NCBI RefSeq assembly: GCF_000021325.1
Contig: NC_011365.1
Location: 1,731,001 to 1,795,000, forward strand
Length of the DNA stretch: 64,000 bases
From: Gluconacetobacter diazotrophicus PA1 5
Lineage (GTDB): Bacteria; Pseudomonadota; Alphaproteobacteria; Acetobacterales; Acetobacteraceae
Reading direction: 5' to 3'
Part shown: positions 9,563-20,325 of the stretch, one piece after another
Layout: the number at the start of each line of letters is the position of its first letter
Numbering within the stretch: position 1 is the first letter of the stretch
Program-made: the position numbers and the translations under genes
The notes under the pieces: generated by a model
What the model was told of the DNA's origin: nothing
Databases searched by the model: none
Seen by the model: only the letters and a program-made list of their open reading frames with translations

Positions 9563-9566
9563 CTCT

Positions 9567-9776
9567 CTATTCCTTCGTCGCGTCTTCGATCGCGGCCAGC
9601 GCCGCGCGTTTTTCGGTCAGTTCGGCAAAGGCCCGATGCGCCTGCGCGGCGATGTCGGGAATCGCCTGCCAGTTGACGGGCAGGTCCTCGGACAGATCGT
9701 GCAGATCCATCTTCGCCTTGGTGGCCCGGGCGGACAGCTTCTTCAGTTCCGCCTTCAGTTCCGCGATATCCGTCAT
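9567..9776 (-). CDS. DUF683/CCE_0567-type small nif protein
   Basis: The gene encodes about 69 residues (start MTDIAELKAELKKLSARATK); a second ATG five codons upstream overlaps the previous gene. The sequence is helical and charged, with DLHDLSEDLPVNWQAIPDIA, and matches the small coiled-coil family that always accompanies the NifX-associated DUF269 gene in nif clusters. Its role is unknown; a metal- or cofactor-handling function is only an inference from position. Confidence 0.85.
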   Translation of the reverse strand: MTDIAELKAELKKLSARATKAKMDLHDLSEDLPVNWQAIPDIAAQAHRAFAELTEKRAALAAIEDATKE

Positions 9777-9787
9777 GGTGCCCTCCG

Positions 9788-10249
9788 TCACGCCCGGGCC
9801 ACTTCGGGAAACCGGTTGATTTCGGCCACCGCCGCATTCACGGCCTTCGCCCCTTCCGCCGCCAGGGCGGACAGGCTGTCGAAACCGAAGCGATGCACGT
9901 CGCGCAGGGTCTTCATGAAGACGACCAGCCGCCCGGTCGTCAGGATGACGCGACCGAATCCCTCATGGCTCATCTTCATCATCGGCGAGGCGATCAGCCC
10001 CGTCTCCTGCTCGATGGCGAGGCCGACGGCCTGGAAGAACGTCTCGACCCGCGCCAGCGTGTCGGGATCGGGGTCGCTGATCATCGGCATGGTCCGCCGC
10101 TCCTCCTTGCTGACGATATAATCGTCAAGGAGCATTTCATTCGTCTTGCGTTCCCAGGCCCCGTACATGTCCTCGGCACGGATCCGCCCGACCAGCGCCT
10201 TCATGAACGAGGTCGCCATCGGATCGTCAATCACACCGGCTTGCGACAT
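9788..10249 (-). CDS. NifX-associated nitrogen fixation protein (DUF269)
   Basis: This 153-residue protein has FMKALVGRIRAEDMYGAWE near the start and ILTTGRLVVFMKTLRDVHRF later, typical of the family encoded directly after nifX. The family has no proven reaction. It starts three bases after the nifX stop and is followed without a gap by the DUF683 gene, so the three are almost certainly co-translated with the NifEN machinery. Confidence 0.9.
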   Translation of the reverse strand: MSQAGVIDDPMATSFMKALVGRIRAEDMYGAWERKTNEMLLDDYIVSKEERRTMPMISDPDPDTLARVETFFQAVGLAIEQETGLIASPMMKMSHEGFGRVILTTGRLVVFMKTLRDVHRFGFDSLSALAAEGAKAVNAAVAEINRFPEVARA

Positions 10250-10251
10250 CG

Positions 10252-10746
10252 TCAGTCCTCCTCATCCAGAAAATCCATCGAACGGGGTACGGCCGCCCCC
10301 ATCACCTTGCGCAGCCAGGGCGGCGGGTTGCCCTTCATCATCGTCTGGACGCGTTCGATCACCGACGCGATGCTCTGCGGCGCGGGCAGCTTGACCGGGT
10401 GGATATGCGCGCCGACCACCTTCGCCGCCGCCGGACCGCCAATGGCCAGGACGAACAGCAGGTTGCATCCCGCCAGGGCATCGACCTTGGGGCCGATCCT
10501 GTCGTCGACGTCCACCTTGTGCGCGCCGGATTCGTCCGAGACGTCGTCGAACCCCACCGCCTCGACAAAATGGGCATCGTCCGGCGTCACGTCCCAGACC
10601 GCGAAGCGTCGGGCGGACCCGAAATGCGCGTTCAGCGCCTTCATGTCCTGGGTCGCGATCGCGATCCGCAGGCGCGGCACGACACCGGCGGCGGCACCGT
10701 CCCCGCCGGCTTCCGGTTCAATGAGCTGCAAGCGACGCGCTGTCAT
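10252..10746 (-). CDS. nifX: NifX, FeMo-cofactor precursor carrier
   Basis: This 164-residue member of the NifX/NafY/NifB-C-terminal family has RIAIATQDMKALNAHFGSAR and LFVLAIGGPAAAKVV. It binds NifB-co and VK-cluster and moves them between NifB and NifEN. The first ~25 residues are an extension before the conserved fold. The start overlaps the nifN stop by 29 bases, a sign of coupling. Confidence 0.92.
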   Translation of the reverse strand: MTARRLQLIEPEAGGDGAAAGVVPRLRIAIATQDMKALNAHFGSARRFAVWDVTPDDAHFVEAVGFDDVSDESGAHKVDVDDRIGPKVDALAGCNLLFVLAIGGPAAAKVVGAHIHPVKLPAPQSIASVIERVQTMMKGNPPPWLRKVMGAAVPRSMDFLDEED

Positions 10747-12115
10747 GCACTATCTCCTCGATCGTATGGGCGGACGGCACGTGGCCGAAATCGTCCGGCG
10801 TGTGCTCATGCATCTGGCCCAGGAACAGGTTGGCGACGCGGAAGATCAGGTCGCGCGTGCCGCGATATCCGATGGTCTGCGCGTGCGCGGTGCCCAGACG
10901 ATCGAAAATGGGAAAGCCCACGCGCATCAGCGGAATGCCCAGGCGGTCGGCGGACTGACGGCCGTGACTGTGGGTGACCAGCAGATCGGCGCCCCCCGCC
11001 GCGTGGACCGCGTCTTCAAGATCCGTCAGGTCGCCCACGATGACGCTGTCCGCGGGAATGGAGTCCAGGTTCGGCGCATTGGACGTCGAGGCGACCGCGG
11101 CGACGATCCGTGCGCCCATTCCGGCAAAGAAGGCCGACAGGCCATACAGAAGATCGGGATCGGCGGCGATCGCGATGCGCTTGCCGCCGAAATGGAAATG
11201 ACCGTCCAGCATCGCGTCCAGCAACTGGCTGCGCTGGCGGCGATAGCGCCCCGGCACCGCCCGGCCCGACAGGCGCGACAGCAGCGCCATCAGCCGGTCG
11301 TTGGCCGCAAGTCCCGTCAGGGTGGGAAACAGCGTGACCGGCACGCCGGTTACGCTGCCCAGCAGGTCGGCCGGCGCGCGCATATGCTCGCCGATGGCGA
11401 TGGTGTGCACCGCGCGCGCCATCTGCGCCACTTCTTCCATCCGCGCGCCGCCCTGCGTGGTCGGGCACCAGTTCTCGGCCACATGACCGTCCAGCGATCC
11501 GGACAGGTCCGGCAGGATCACGGGATACAGGCCGAAGCTTTCGATCAGGTCCCGCAGCGCCTCGATGTCGGCCGGGGTCTGGTGCACGCCCGGCAGGACG
11601 TTGACCTGCTGGAACGACGTCACCGTCGGCGACCACGGGGCCACGACCGATTCGATGATCGCGCTGACGGCGGCCGCCCAGCCGTCCTCCAGCGCGCCGG
11701 CATAATCCGGGGTCGAGGCGAAGACGATCCGTGTATCCGCCAGTTCGGGCTGCCGCTGGAGGATCAGCTTCAGGTCGCCGGCATAATCCTCTCCCCTGGT
11801 CTCGACCAGTGCGGTCGAGGCGATGCCGATGAAGCGCGGCTTCATCCGCCGCTGCAAATTCAGCAGTGCCTCTTCCAAATTGCCCGCGGCCCCCAGGATG
11901 GTCGCGACCTCGTCCATCGCCGTGGTCTGCAGCGGGATCGCTTCCTTGTAATGGCGCACGGTCAGGACCAGCGCGAAGGACGTGCAGCCCTGCGAGCCAT
12001 GGAACAGCGGCACCGCGCCGTCGATACCCAGATAGGCCAGCGCCGCGCCCAGCGGCGTCGAGGATTTCAGCGGATTGACGGACGCCGCCTTGCGCGGCTT
12101 CACGATGGTGGCCAC
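10718..12115 (-). CDS. nifN: NifN, FeMo-cofactor assembly scaffold beta subunit
   Basis: This 465-residue protein is a NifK paralogue: it keeps LFHGSQGCTSFALVLTVRHY and LPGVHQTPADIEALRDLIES but lacks the full P-cluster ligand set. With NifE it forms the scaffold on which NifB-co is matured with Mo and homocitrate. The nifE stop is 11 bases upstream, and the 3' end overlaps nifX. Confidence 0.95.
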   Translation of the reverse strand: MATIVKPRKAASVNPLKSSTPLGAALAYLGIDGAVPLFHGSQGCTSFALVLTVRHYKEAIPLQTTAMDEVATILGAAGNLEEALLNLQRRMKPRFIGIASTALVETRGEDYAGDLKLILQRQPELADTRIVFASTPDYAGALEDGWAAAVSAIIESVVAPWSPTVTSFQQVNVLPGVHQTPADIEALRDLIESFGLYPVILPDLSGSLDGHVAENWCPTTQGGARMEEVAQMARAVHTIAIGEHMRAPADLLGSVTGVPVTLFPTLTGLAANDRLMALLSRLSGRAVPGRYRRQRSQLLDAMLDGHFHFGGKRIAIAADPDLLYGLSAFFAGMGARIVAAVASTSNAPNLDSIPADSVIVGDLTDLEDAVHAAGGADLLVTHSHGRQSADRLGIPLMRVGFPIFDRLGTAHAQTIGYRGTRDLIFRVANLFLGQMHEHTPDDFGHVPSAHTIEEIVHDSASLAAH

Positions 12116-12126
12116 GGACGAACTCC

Positions 12127-13566
12127 TCAGGACAAGGGGGTCAGGAACGGCGCGTCATCCAGGAACGCATCGGCATCGTCCTCCTCCCACGGGGCCGGGC
12201 GGCGGACATCCGCCCAGACCGGGTTGGACAGGGACCGATCCAGTTCACGCACCAGCGCCACCATGCCGTCATATCCGGCATAGGCCTGGTGCCGTTCCTG
12301 GTTGATATCCAGCCAGGGCACCCGGGCCTTCAGCGCCACGAACTGCGTCCGTCCGCCGGACAGCAGGATGTCCGCGTCGCCGCGCCGCAACTGGGCGTAC
12401 ATCTCCCGCGGCGGGATGGCGTCCACCATGTGGGCGTCGCCGCCCATCAGGTCCTTGATCTTCTGCTTGTCGTTATCGGTGGATTTCCGGACCGACGTGC
12501 CCACGACGACCATCCCGATCTCCTGCAGGGCGGAAACGATCGACCAGGATTTGACACCGCCGGTATAGAGCAGCACCCGCTTGCCCTCCAGCCGCGCGCG
12601 ATAGGGGGCGATGGCCTCCCAGGCGCGGGCTTCCTCCTCCGCGATCAGGGCCTCGGCCCGGGCCGGCAGGTCGGCCGGCGCGCCACGGGCCACCAGCATC
12701 CCGGCGATGGCCCGCAGGGCGGCGGAGGTGTCCTCGATTCCGTAGAAAGATCCTTCAAAGTACGGAATGCCCCACCGTTCTTCCATCTTGCGCGCGACGT
12801 TGATCAGCGCGGTCGAGCACACCATCATGTTGACGCGCGACCGGTGCGCCGACGCAACCTCGCGATAGCGGGCATCGCCCGTCACGCAGGCATGGACCCG
12901 AATCCCCAGGGCCCGAAACAGCGGCAGGATCTGCCACAATTCGCCCGAAAGATTATATTCGCCAAGAATATTGATATCCGTGGGCGTGCTGATTTCGGGC
13001 TCCATCGTCCCGATCACATAATCCAGCAGCGCCTCGCCCGCCAGCTTGTTGCCCAGGTTCTTCCCGCCGACAAAGCCCGGGGCGTTGACCGGGATGCACG
13101 GCGTCGCCAGCTTCTGGCTGGCATGGGCGCAGACCGCGACGACATCATCGCCGGTCAGCGCCGGAACGCATGTGGAATAGACGAAGACCGCGGGTGGCGC
13201 ATAGCGGGCGATGACGTCCTTGATGGCCTTGTACAGCCGCTTTTCGCCCAGCCCCATGACGATATCCATCTGCGACAGATCCGTCGTGGCGCCCAGGCGA
13301 TACAGTTTCGGTCCGGAACTGGCGGCATGCCGGTTGTCCCAGCCATTGCCTTCGCAGGCCAGCGGACCATGGACCAGATGGACCGCATCCGTAATGGGCT
13401 GCAGCGCGATCTTCGCGCCGTCAAACGCGCACCCCCCCGCCGCCGCACCGGGCGTCAGCGGCTTGGAACACCCCTTCCTGCGCTCCTTTTCGCCCTTCGC
13501 CAGGTTCTTTTCACACCCTGGCTCGTTGAACAGTTCGGTAACCTTCGCCTTCAAAGCGTCGCTCAT
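12127..13566 (-). CDS. nifE: NifE, FeMo-cofactor assembly scaffold alpha subunit
   Basis: The ATG at 13566 follows an AGAGG ribosome site; a TTG four codons earlier is less likely. The 479-residue product is a NifD paralogue with HLVHGPLACEGNGWDNRHA, VFVYSTCVPALTGDDVVAVC and NNFEGSFYGIEDT-like FEGSFYGIEDTSAAL. The N-terminus has the CEKN...GCSKP cysteine segment found in NifE. It pairs with NifN for FeMo-cofactor maturation. A stable stem-loop (13603-13631) separates it from nifK. Confidence 0.94.
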   Translation of the reverse strand: MSDALKAKVTELFNEPGCEKNLAKGEKERRKGCSKPLTPGAAAGGCAFDGAKIALQPITDAVHLVHGPLACEGNGWDNRHAASSGPKLYRLGATTDLSQMDIVMGLGEKRLYKAIKDVIARYAPPAVFVYSTCVPALTGDDVVAVCAHASQKLATPCIPVNAPGFVGGKNLGNKLAGEALLDYVIGTMEPEISTPTDINILGEYNLSGELWQILPLFRALGIRVHACVTGDARYREVASAHRSRVNMMVCSTALINVARKMEERWGIPYFEGSFYGIEDTSAALRAIAGMLVARGAPADLPARAEALIAEEEARAWEAIAPYRARLEGKRVLLYTGGVKSWSIVSALQEIGMVVVGTSVRKSTDNDKQKIKDLMGGDAHMVDAIPPREMYAQLRRGDADILLSGGRTQFVALKARVPWLDINQERHQAYAGYDGMVALVRELDRSLSNPVWADVRRPAPWEEDDADAFLDDAPFLTPLS

Positions 13567-13602
13567 CGTCCTCTCCAACCCTCGGATCCGGCATCATGTA
13601 GG

Positions 13603-13631
13603 ACGCCGGGCGGCACGGGACCGCCCGGCGT
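13603..13631 (-). promoter_or_regulatory. Intergenic stem-loop between nifK and nifE
   Basis: ACGCCGGGCGG (13603-13613) pairs perfectly with CCGCCCGGCGT (13621-13631) around a 7-base loop. There is no T run, so it is more likely an mRNA-stabilising or attenuating hairpin protecting nifHDK message and lowering nifEN output than a full terminator. Confidence 0.6.
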
Positions 13632-13636
13632 AGTGT

Positions 13637-15172
13637 TCAGCGCGTCAGGTCAAAGGAATAATCGGTGACGCCCGCCTGGATCGTATCGTCGTCAAGCTTG
13701 TCGAAGATCTTGTCCAGCAACGTCACCAGAACGCGCAGGGCGCCCTGATATCCCCAGACCGGGAAACGATGGTGATGATGCCGGTCGAAGATCGGGAACA
13801 TCAGACGGATCAGCGGCGTGTCCGTATCGCGTTCCAGATACTTGCCATACGAATTGCCGATCAACAGGTCGACCTTTTCCGTCGCCAGCAGGGACCGCAT
13901 ATGCCACAGATCCTTGCCGCCCCACGCCTTGCACCCGACGCCGAACGGGGAACTGTCGAACAGTTCCTGCATCTGCGCTTCCCACGCCTTGCTGCCGTTG
14001 GTCGCCAGGCAGTGCTTCGGCTCGCCCCCGGTTTCCAGGATGAAGCGCGCCATGCCATAGACGAAATCGGGATCGCCGTAGATCGCGTACGTCTTGCCAT
14101 GCAGGTAGGCCTGGCTGTCGGCCAGCGCGTCGACCAGGCGGCCACGCTCCATTTCCAGTTCCTGCGGAACCGGCTTGCCCGAAATCTCCGACAGTTTCTG
14201 CAGCAGGTCGTCCGTCGCCCCGATGCCCAGCGGGTAATGGAAGGACGCGGTCTTCTGCCCGAAGCTCTGGCAATATTCCAGCGTCTTCGGCGTGCAGTAT
14301 TCCTGAAGCGAAATCGTGTAATCGGCGTTCACCGCATCACGCGCGGCCTCGATCTTCGTGCCGCCGTCATACATGCGGTACTCGCCATCCGACGGCGTAT
14401 CGAACTGATCCGACACGTCGGACAGGATCGTGTACTGCACGCCCATCATGCCCAGGATGCGCTTCAGCTCGCGATTGTTGCCGACCGCGAAACCGTCGAA
14501 CCCGGGGATGATGTTGACCGAACGGTTGGGGACCGGCGTCCTGCCCTTCCAGAAATGCTCCAGGATACCCTTGAGCATGTTGTCGTAGCCCGTCACGTGG
14601 CTGCCGACGAAGGCCGGGGTATGGGCGAACGGAACGTCAAATTCCTCGGGGACGGACCCCTTGCCCTTGGCCGTCTGGATGAAGGCGTGCAGATCGTCGC
14701 CGATGACCTCCGCCATGCAGGTCGTCGACACCGCGATCATCTTCGGGTCATACAGCTTGTAGGTATTCGCCAGCCCGTCCACCATGTTGTTCAGGCCGCC
14801 GAACACCGCCGCGTCTTCCGTCATGGACGACGACACGGCCGATGACGGCTCCTTGAAATGGCGGGAGAGATGCGAACGATAGTACGCGACGCATCCCTGC
14901 GAGCCGTGCACGAAGCTCATGGTGCGCTCGAAACCCGAGGCCACGAAGACGGCGCCCAGCGGCTGGCAGGCCTTGGCCGGATTGACCGACAGGGATTCGC
15001 GCGCGAAATTTTTCTCGCGGTACTCCCAGCTCTTGGTCCAGTCGGCGATCTCGACGACCTTGTCCGCCGGAGGCATGTTCTCCAGCTTCGCTTTCCCGGC
15101 CAGCATCTCCTGATATTCCGGTTCGCGGAACAACGGTGCGTGATCGAGAATCTTATCGACATTTTGAGGCAT
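13637..15172 (-). CDS. nifK: NifK, nitrogenase MoFe protein beta subunit
   Basis: This 511-residue protein has the standard NifK landmarks: [20 protein letters not shown] and [20 protein letters not shown] carry P-cluster cysteines, and [19 protein letters not shown] a further one. It forms the MoFe tetramer with NifD and helps to hold the P-cluster that passes electrons to FeMo-cofactor. It is 65 bases downstream of nifD. Confidence 0.97.
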
Positions 15173-15236
15173 GATCTTACCCTCTGTCCTTTACCCACCC
15201 GCGTGCGCCATACGGCACGCCGGCTGCGTTATGGCC

Positions 15237-16736
15237 TCAGGCGGCGTTTTTCCACGGAGCCTTGAACATGCTCCAGACCGGATTATTGATGGCAAGATCC
15301 ATGTCACGGGCGAAGATGGCGAAACCATCATAGCCATGATACGGGCCCGAATAATCCCATGAATGCATCTGACGGAACGGGATGCCCATCTTCTGCACGG
15401 GATATTTTTCCTTGATGCCCGATCCGACCAGGTCCGGACGGATGCCTTCGATGAACTTCTCCAGTTCATACCCGGTGACGTCGTCGTAGATCAGCGTGCC
15501 TTCCCTGACGTAGTGTCCAGTGCGCTGATAGTCGTCGTTGTGGCCGAATTCGTAGCCAGTGCCGACGATTTCCATGCCCAGGTCGTTATAGGCATTGACG
15601 ACGTGGCGCGGACGCAGGCCGCCGACATACAGCATGACCTTCTTGCCCGCCAGGCGCGGACGGAACTTCTCGATCACCGCATCGACCAGGGGCTGGTATT
15701 TCGCGATGACGCGCTCGGCGCCTTCCTGGATCTTCTCGTCGAACAGGGCCGCGATCTTGCGCAGCGATGCCGCGATCTGCGACGGGCCGAAGAAGTTATA
15801 TTCCGTCCAGGGAATATTGTACTTTTCTTCCATATGCCGGCAGATATAGTTCATCGAGCGATAGCAGTGAATCAGGTTCAGCTTCGCCTTGGGCGCGCGC
15901 TCGATTTCGGCCAGCGTCGCATCGCCGGACCAGTTGCCCACGACGCGCAGGCCCATTTCTTCCAGCAGGATGCGTGACGACCAGGCATCGCCGCCGATGT
16001 TGTAGTCACCGATGACGTTGACGTCATAAGGCGTCGTCTCGAACGCCGCGTGCTTGTCCTCGCCGTCGAACACCCAGTCCCGGATGGCATCATTGGCGAT
16101 ATGATGGCCCAGCGACTGCGAAACGCCGCGGAAGCCCTCGCACCGGACCGGCACGATGGTCTTGCCGATTTCCTTCTTCTTCTTGCGCGACACCGCCTCG
16201 ATGTCGTCGCCGATCAGGCCGATCGGGCATTCGGACTGCACCGAAATTCCCTTGGCCAGCGGAAAGAGCTCATCGATTTCGTCGATGATCTTTTCCAGCT
16301 TCTTGTCACCGCCGAACACGATGTCCTTTTCCTGGAAATCGGACGTGAACTGCATGGTGACGAACGAGTCGACGCCGGTATTGCCTATATAGTAGTTGCG
16401 GCGCTGCGACCACGAATACTGTCCGCAGCCGACCGGGCCATGGCTGATATGGACCATGTCCTTGACCGGCCCCCAGACCACGCCCTTCGATCCGGCATAG
16501 GCGCAGCCGCGGATCGTCATGACGCCCGGCACGGACTTCACGTTCGACTTGACGTCGCATTCGCTCAGCATCACGCCTTCTTCGCCGGCGTCCTGCGCCT
16601 CGGCTTCGGCTTGGCCGGCGACGTTCAGATGCTTCTGCCGGCGCTTGCGGGCCTTGTCCGGGTATGCTTCCAGCACTTCCGCGATCAGGCGAGCGTGAAA
16701 CGCGCTATCGTTGGTCTTGTCTTCATCCAGACTCAT
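15237..16736 (-). CDS. nifD: NifD, nitrogenase MoFe protein alpha subunit
   Basis: The ATG at 16736 gives [20 protein letters not shown] and a 499-residue protein; in-frame codons upstream reach the nifH stop and are not expected to be used. P-cluster cysteines lie in [31 protein letters not shown] and [16 protein letters not shown]. The FeMo-cofactor cysteine is in [19 protein letters not shown], and the cofactor histidine in [19 protein letters not shown]. This is the catalytic subunit that binds and reduces N2. A 7-bp stem-loop lies in the gap after nifH. Confidence 0.97.
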
Positions 16737-16771
16737 TTTCTGGTCCCCTTCGTGGAAGTGGGAAACAATGC

Positions 16772-16790
16772 CCGGCGGCTTGCCCGCCGG
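16772..16790 (-). promoter_or_regulatory. Stem-loop between nifH and nifD
   Basis: CCGGCGG (16772-16778) pairs with CCGCCGG (16784-16790), loop of five. Hairpins here are commonly linked to higher stability of the nifH message, which would fit the need for excess Fe protein. No T run follows. Confidence 0.45.
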
Positions 16791-16801
16791 ACATTCAGGC
16801 A

Positions 16802-18770
<1,969 letters not shown>

Positions 18771-18774
<4 letters not shown>

Positions 18775-18986
18775 TCGGCACCCCCTTCAAGCCTGCGGGC
18801 ATTCACCGTGATCGGCAGGCGCGTTTCGGCGTCCATCTCCGGCAGTTCCAGCACCCATCCGTTCTTCAGCCTGACCCATCCGCCCCACAATGCCTCGGAT
18901 TGCTGGGCCACCACCGGCTCTTCCAGATCCTTGCGGGGGACGTAAACGGACAGGCCACGCGCGTCGCGCCGTATCATGACTTTCAT
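18771..18986 (-). CDS. nifT: NifT (FixU) family protein
   Basis: This 71-residue protein starts MKVMIRRDARGLSVYVPRKD and continues EALWGGWVRLKNGWVLELPE, the typical NifT sequence. NifT is common beside nifHDK or nifB but has no clear phenotype. It overlaps nifZ upstream and the SIR2-like gene downstream by four bases each. Confidence 0.9.
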
Positions 18987-19261
18987 TTCGGTGCCTCCGT
19001 TTCCATGTTCAACTCGCGCGCCCGCATGCCGACGACCGTACCCCGGTCGACGAATTCCACGGCATAGATGTAGTAGCGCTGCAAAAAGACGCCGACGTCG
19101 CGCACGTAGCCGATATCGCCCTTGTGTACCAGCATTTCGCCGATTTCCCGGCCGGCGAAGGTACCGTCGTTCTTGACGTAGCGCGTGGCGCGCACCTTCG
19201 TGCCCGGCATGAAGACCGGCTGCCCGCGGGTTTCGATCTCTTCCTCACGTCCCAGTCCCAT
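18983..19261 (-). CDS. nifZ: NifZ, P-cluster maturation protein
   Basis: The ATG at 19261 gives 92 residues. The NifZ hallmark is FMPGTKVRATRYVKNDGTF followed by GDIGYVRDVGVFLQRYYIYA. NifZ assists formation of the second P-cluster in the MoFe protein. The start overlaps the LRV gene stop. Upstream in-frame codons belong to another frame of the LRV gene and are not used. Confidence 0.92.
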   Translation of the reverse strand: MGLGREEEIETRGQPVFMPGTKVRATRYVKNDGTFAGREIGEMLVHKGDIGYVRDVGVFLQRYYIYAVEFVDRGTVVGMRARELNMETEAPK

Positions 19262-20081
19262 CGGGATGCTCCTTTCCTGAATCCTCGGCCAGACGGTGCA
19301 GCACCAGTTCGCGAACGGGTGCCTCGGGATCGTCGCCGTACTGCGCCACGGCGTCGCGCGGCAGGCGTTCGATGGCGGTGAATCGCACGCGGACATCGTC
19401 ATCCAGCGCCAGGATGGGCAGATGCCTGACATCGACGCGTCCCGCGACGATCTGGCGCACCGTTGCCTCCGGATCGTCGAGCATCAGCGACAGCCGTTCG
19501 GACGGCAGCCGCCGCGCGACCCAGCGCCGGACATCAGCGTCGTCGTCATCCACCGCCAGAACCAGGGCGTCGGGGGCCAGGCGCCGGACCACCATGACCC
19601 GGACGAACGCATCCGCATCGGCCAGAAGCGCCATCAGGGCGCGCCCTTCCAGCCGGCTGGCCAGTGCGACGCGTACGCGGCGGTCGGGATCGTCCGCCAT
19701 GCGCCCGATGCGGGACTGCGGCAACCGCAGGACAGCGCCGACCCGGACCTCGGGCTCGGGATCGTCCAGGAGCGGCGTCAGGCGGAAGAGGGAGCAGTAC
19801 CGCGCCGCGATCGCCCGGACTTCATCATAGGGATGGTCGAGGTAATCATCGGCCATCCCCGGATTATGCCGGAAAAAACGATCCACCCGCCGGGCCCGGC
19901 GATCGCGGACGCAACTGCGCCCGCGCCGGCAGCGCCCGTCGCGATGCATCGGCTCGTGCCGGCAGTCGCGGCAGCGGACGGGCTGGCCCTGCCAGTCCAC
20001 GGCCTCGGCCGCGGACTCCGTGAAGGGTTCGTCCATGGACGGCGCGTTCATGTCGCCGCCGGGTGCGGGCTCCCTTACCAC
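19245..20081 (-). CDS. LRV (leucine-rich repeat variant) Fe-S protein
   Basis: This 278-residue protein has an N-terminal cysteine cluster C-X2-C-X10-C-X5-C in CRDCRHEPMHRDGRCRRGRS, typical of the [4Fe-4S] domain of LRV proteins. It is followed by about seven ~24-residue repeats such as LLDDPEPEVRVGAVLRLP, MADDPDRRVRVALASRL and MLDDPEATVRQIVAGRV. LRV proteins beside nifB are known in Azotobacter-type clusters; the function is unknown, and protein-protein docking is an inference. A second ATG ten codons in (20051) is an alternative start. Confidence 0.85.
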   Translation of the reverse strand: MVREPAPGGDMNAPSMDEPFTESAAEAVDWQGQPVRCRDCRHEPMHRDGRCRRGRSCVRDRRARRVDRFFRHNPGMADDYLDHPYDEVRAIAARYCSLFRLTPLLDDPEPEVRVGAVLRLPQSRIGRMADDPDRRVRVALASRLEGRALMALLADADAFVRVMVVRRLAPDALVLAVDDDDADVRRWVARRLPSERLSLMLDDPEATVRQIVAGRVDVRHLPILALDDDVRVRFTAIERLPRDAVAQYGDDPEAPVRELVLHRLAEDSGKEHPDGTGT

Positions 20082-20094
20082 CCCACGATCGGCG

Positions 20095-20289
20095 TCAGGC
20101 AGGGACGCAGGTGTTGGGCACCGGGCACACCGACACGCATTGCGGGGTGTCGAACTGCCCCTCGCACTCCGTGCACTTCTTGGCGTTGATGACGTAAAGG
20201 TCGTTTTTCAGCGAGATCGCCCCGTTCGGGCATTCGAATTCACACGCACCGCAGACGGTGCACTGGGAGGTAACGATCCTGTAGGCCAT
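20095..20289 (-). CDS. fdxN: FdxN-type 2[4Fe-4S] ferredoxin
   Basis: This 64-residue ferredoxin has cluster motifs [14 protein letters not shown] and [18 protein letters not shown]. The longer spacing in the second motif is typical of nif FdxN. It lies 36 bases after nifB and is the likely electron donor for nitrogenase or NifB chemistry. Confidence 0.93.
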   Translation of the reverse strand: MAYRIVTSQCTVCGACEFECPNGAISLKNDLYVINAKKCTECEGQFDTPQCVSVCPVPNTCVPA

Positions 20290-20325
20290 GTCAGACTCCT
20301 GATTTCTGAAAAAATGTTGCCGTCT

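Noticed and set aside
9893..12283. A ~796-codon plus-strand open frame opposite nifN and nifX
   Set aside because: High-GC shadow frame with no recognisable domain; the minus-strand nif genes explain the DNA fully.
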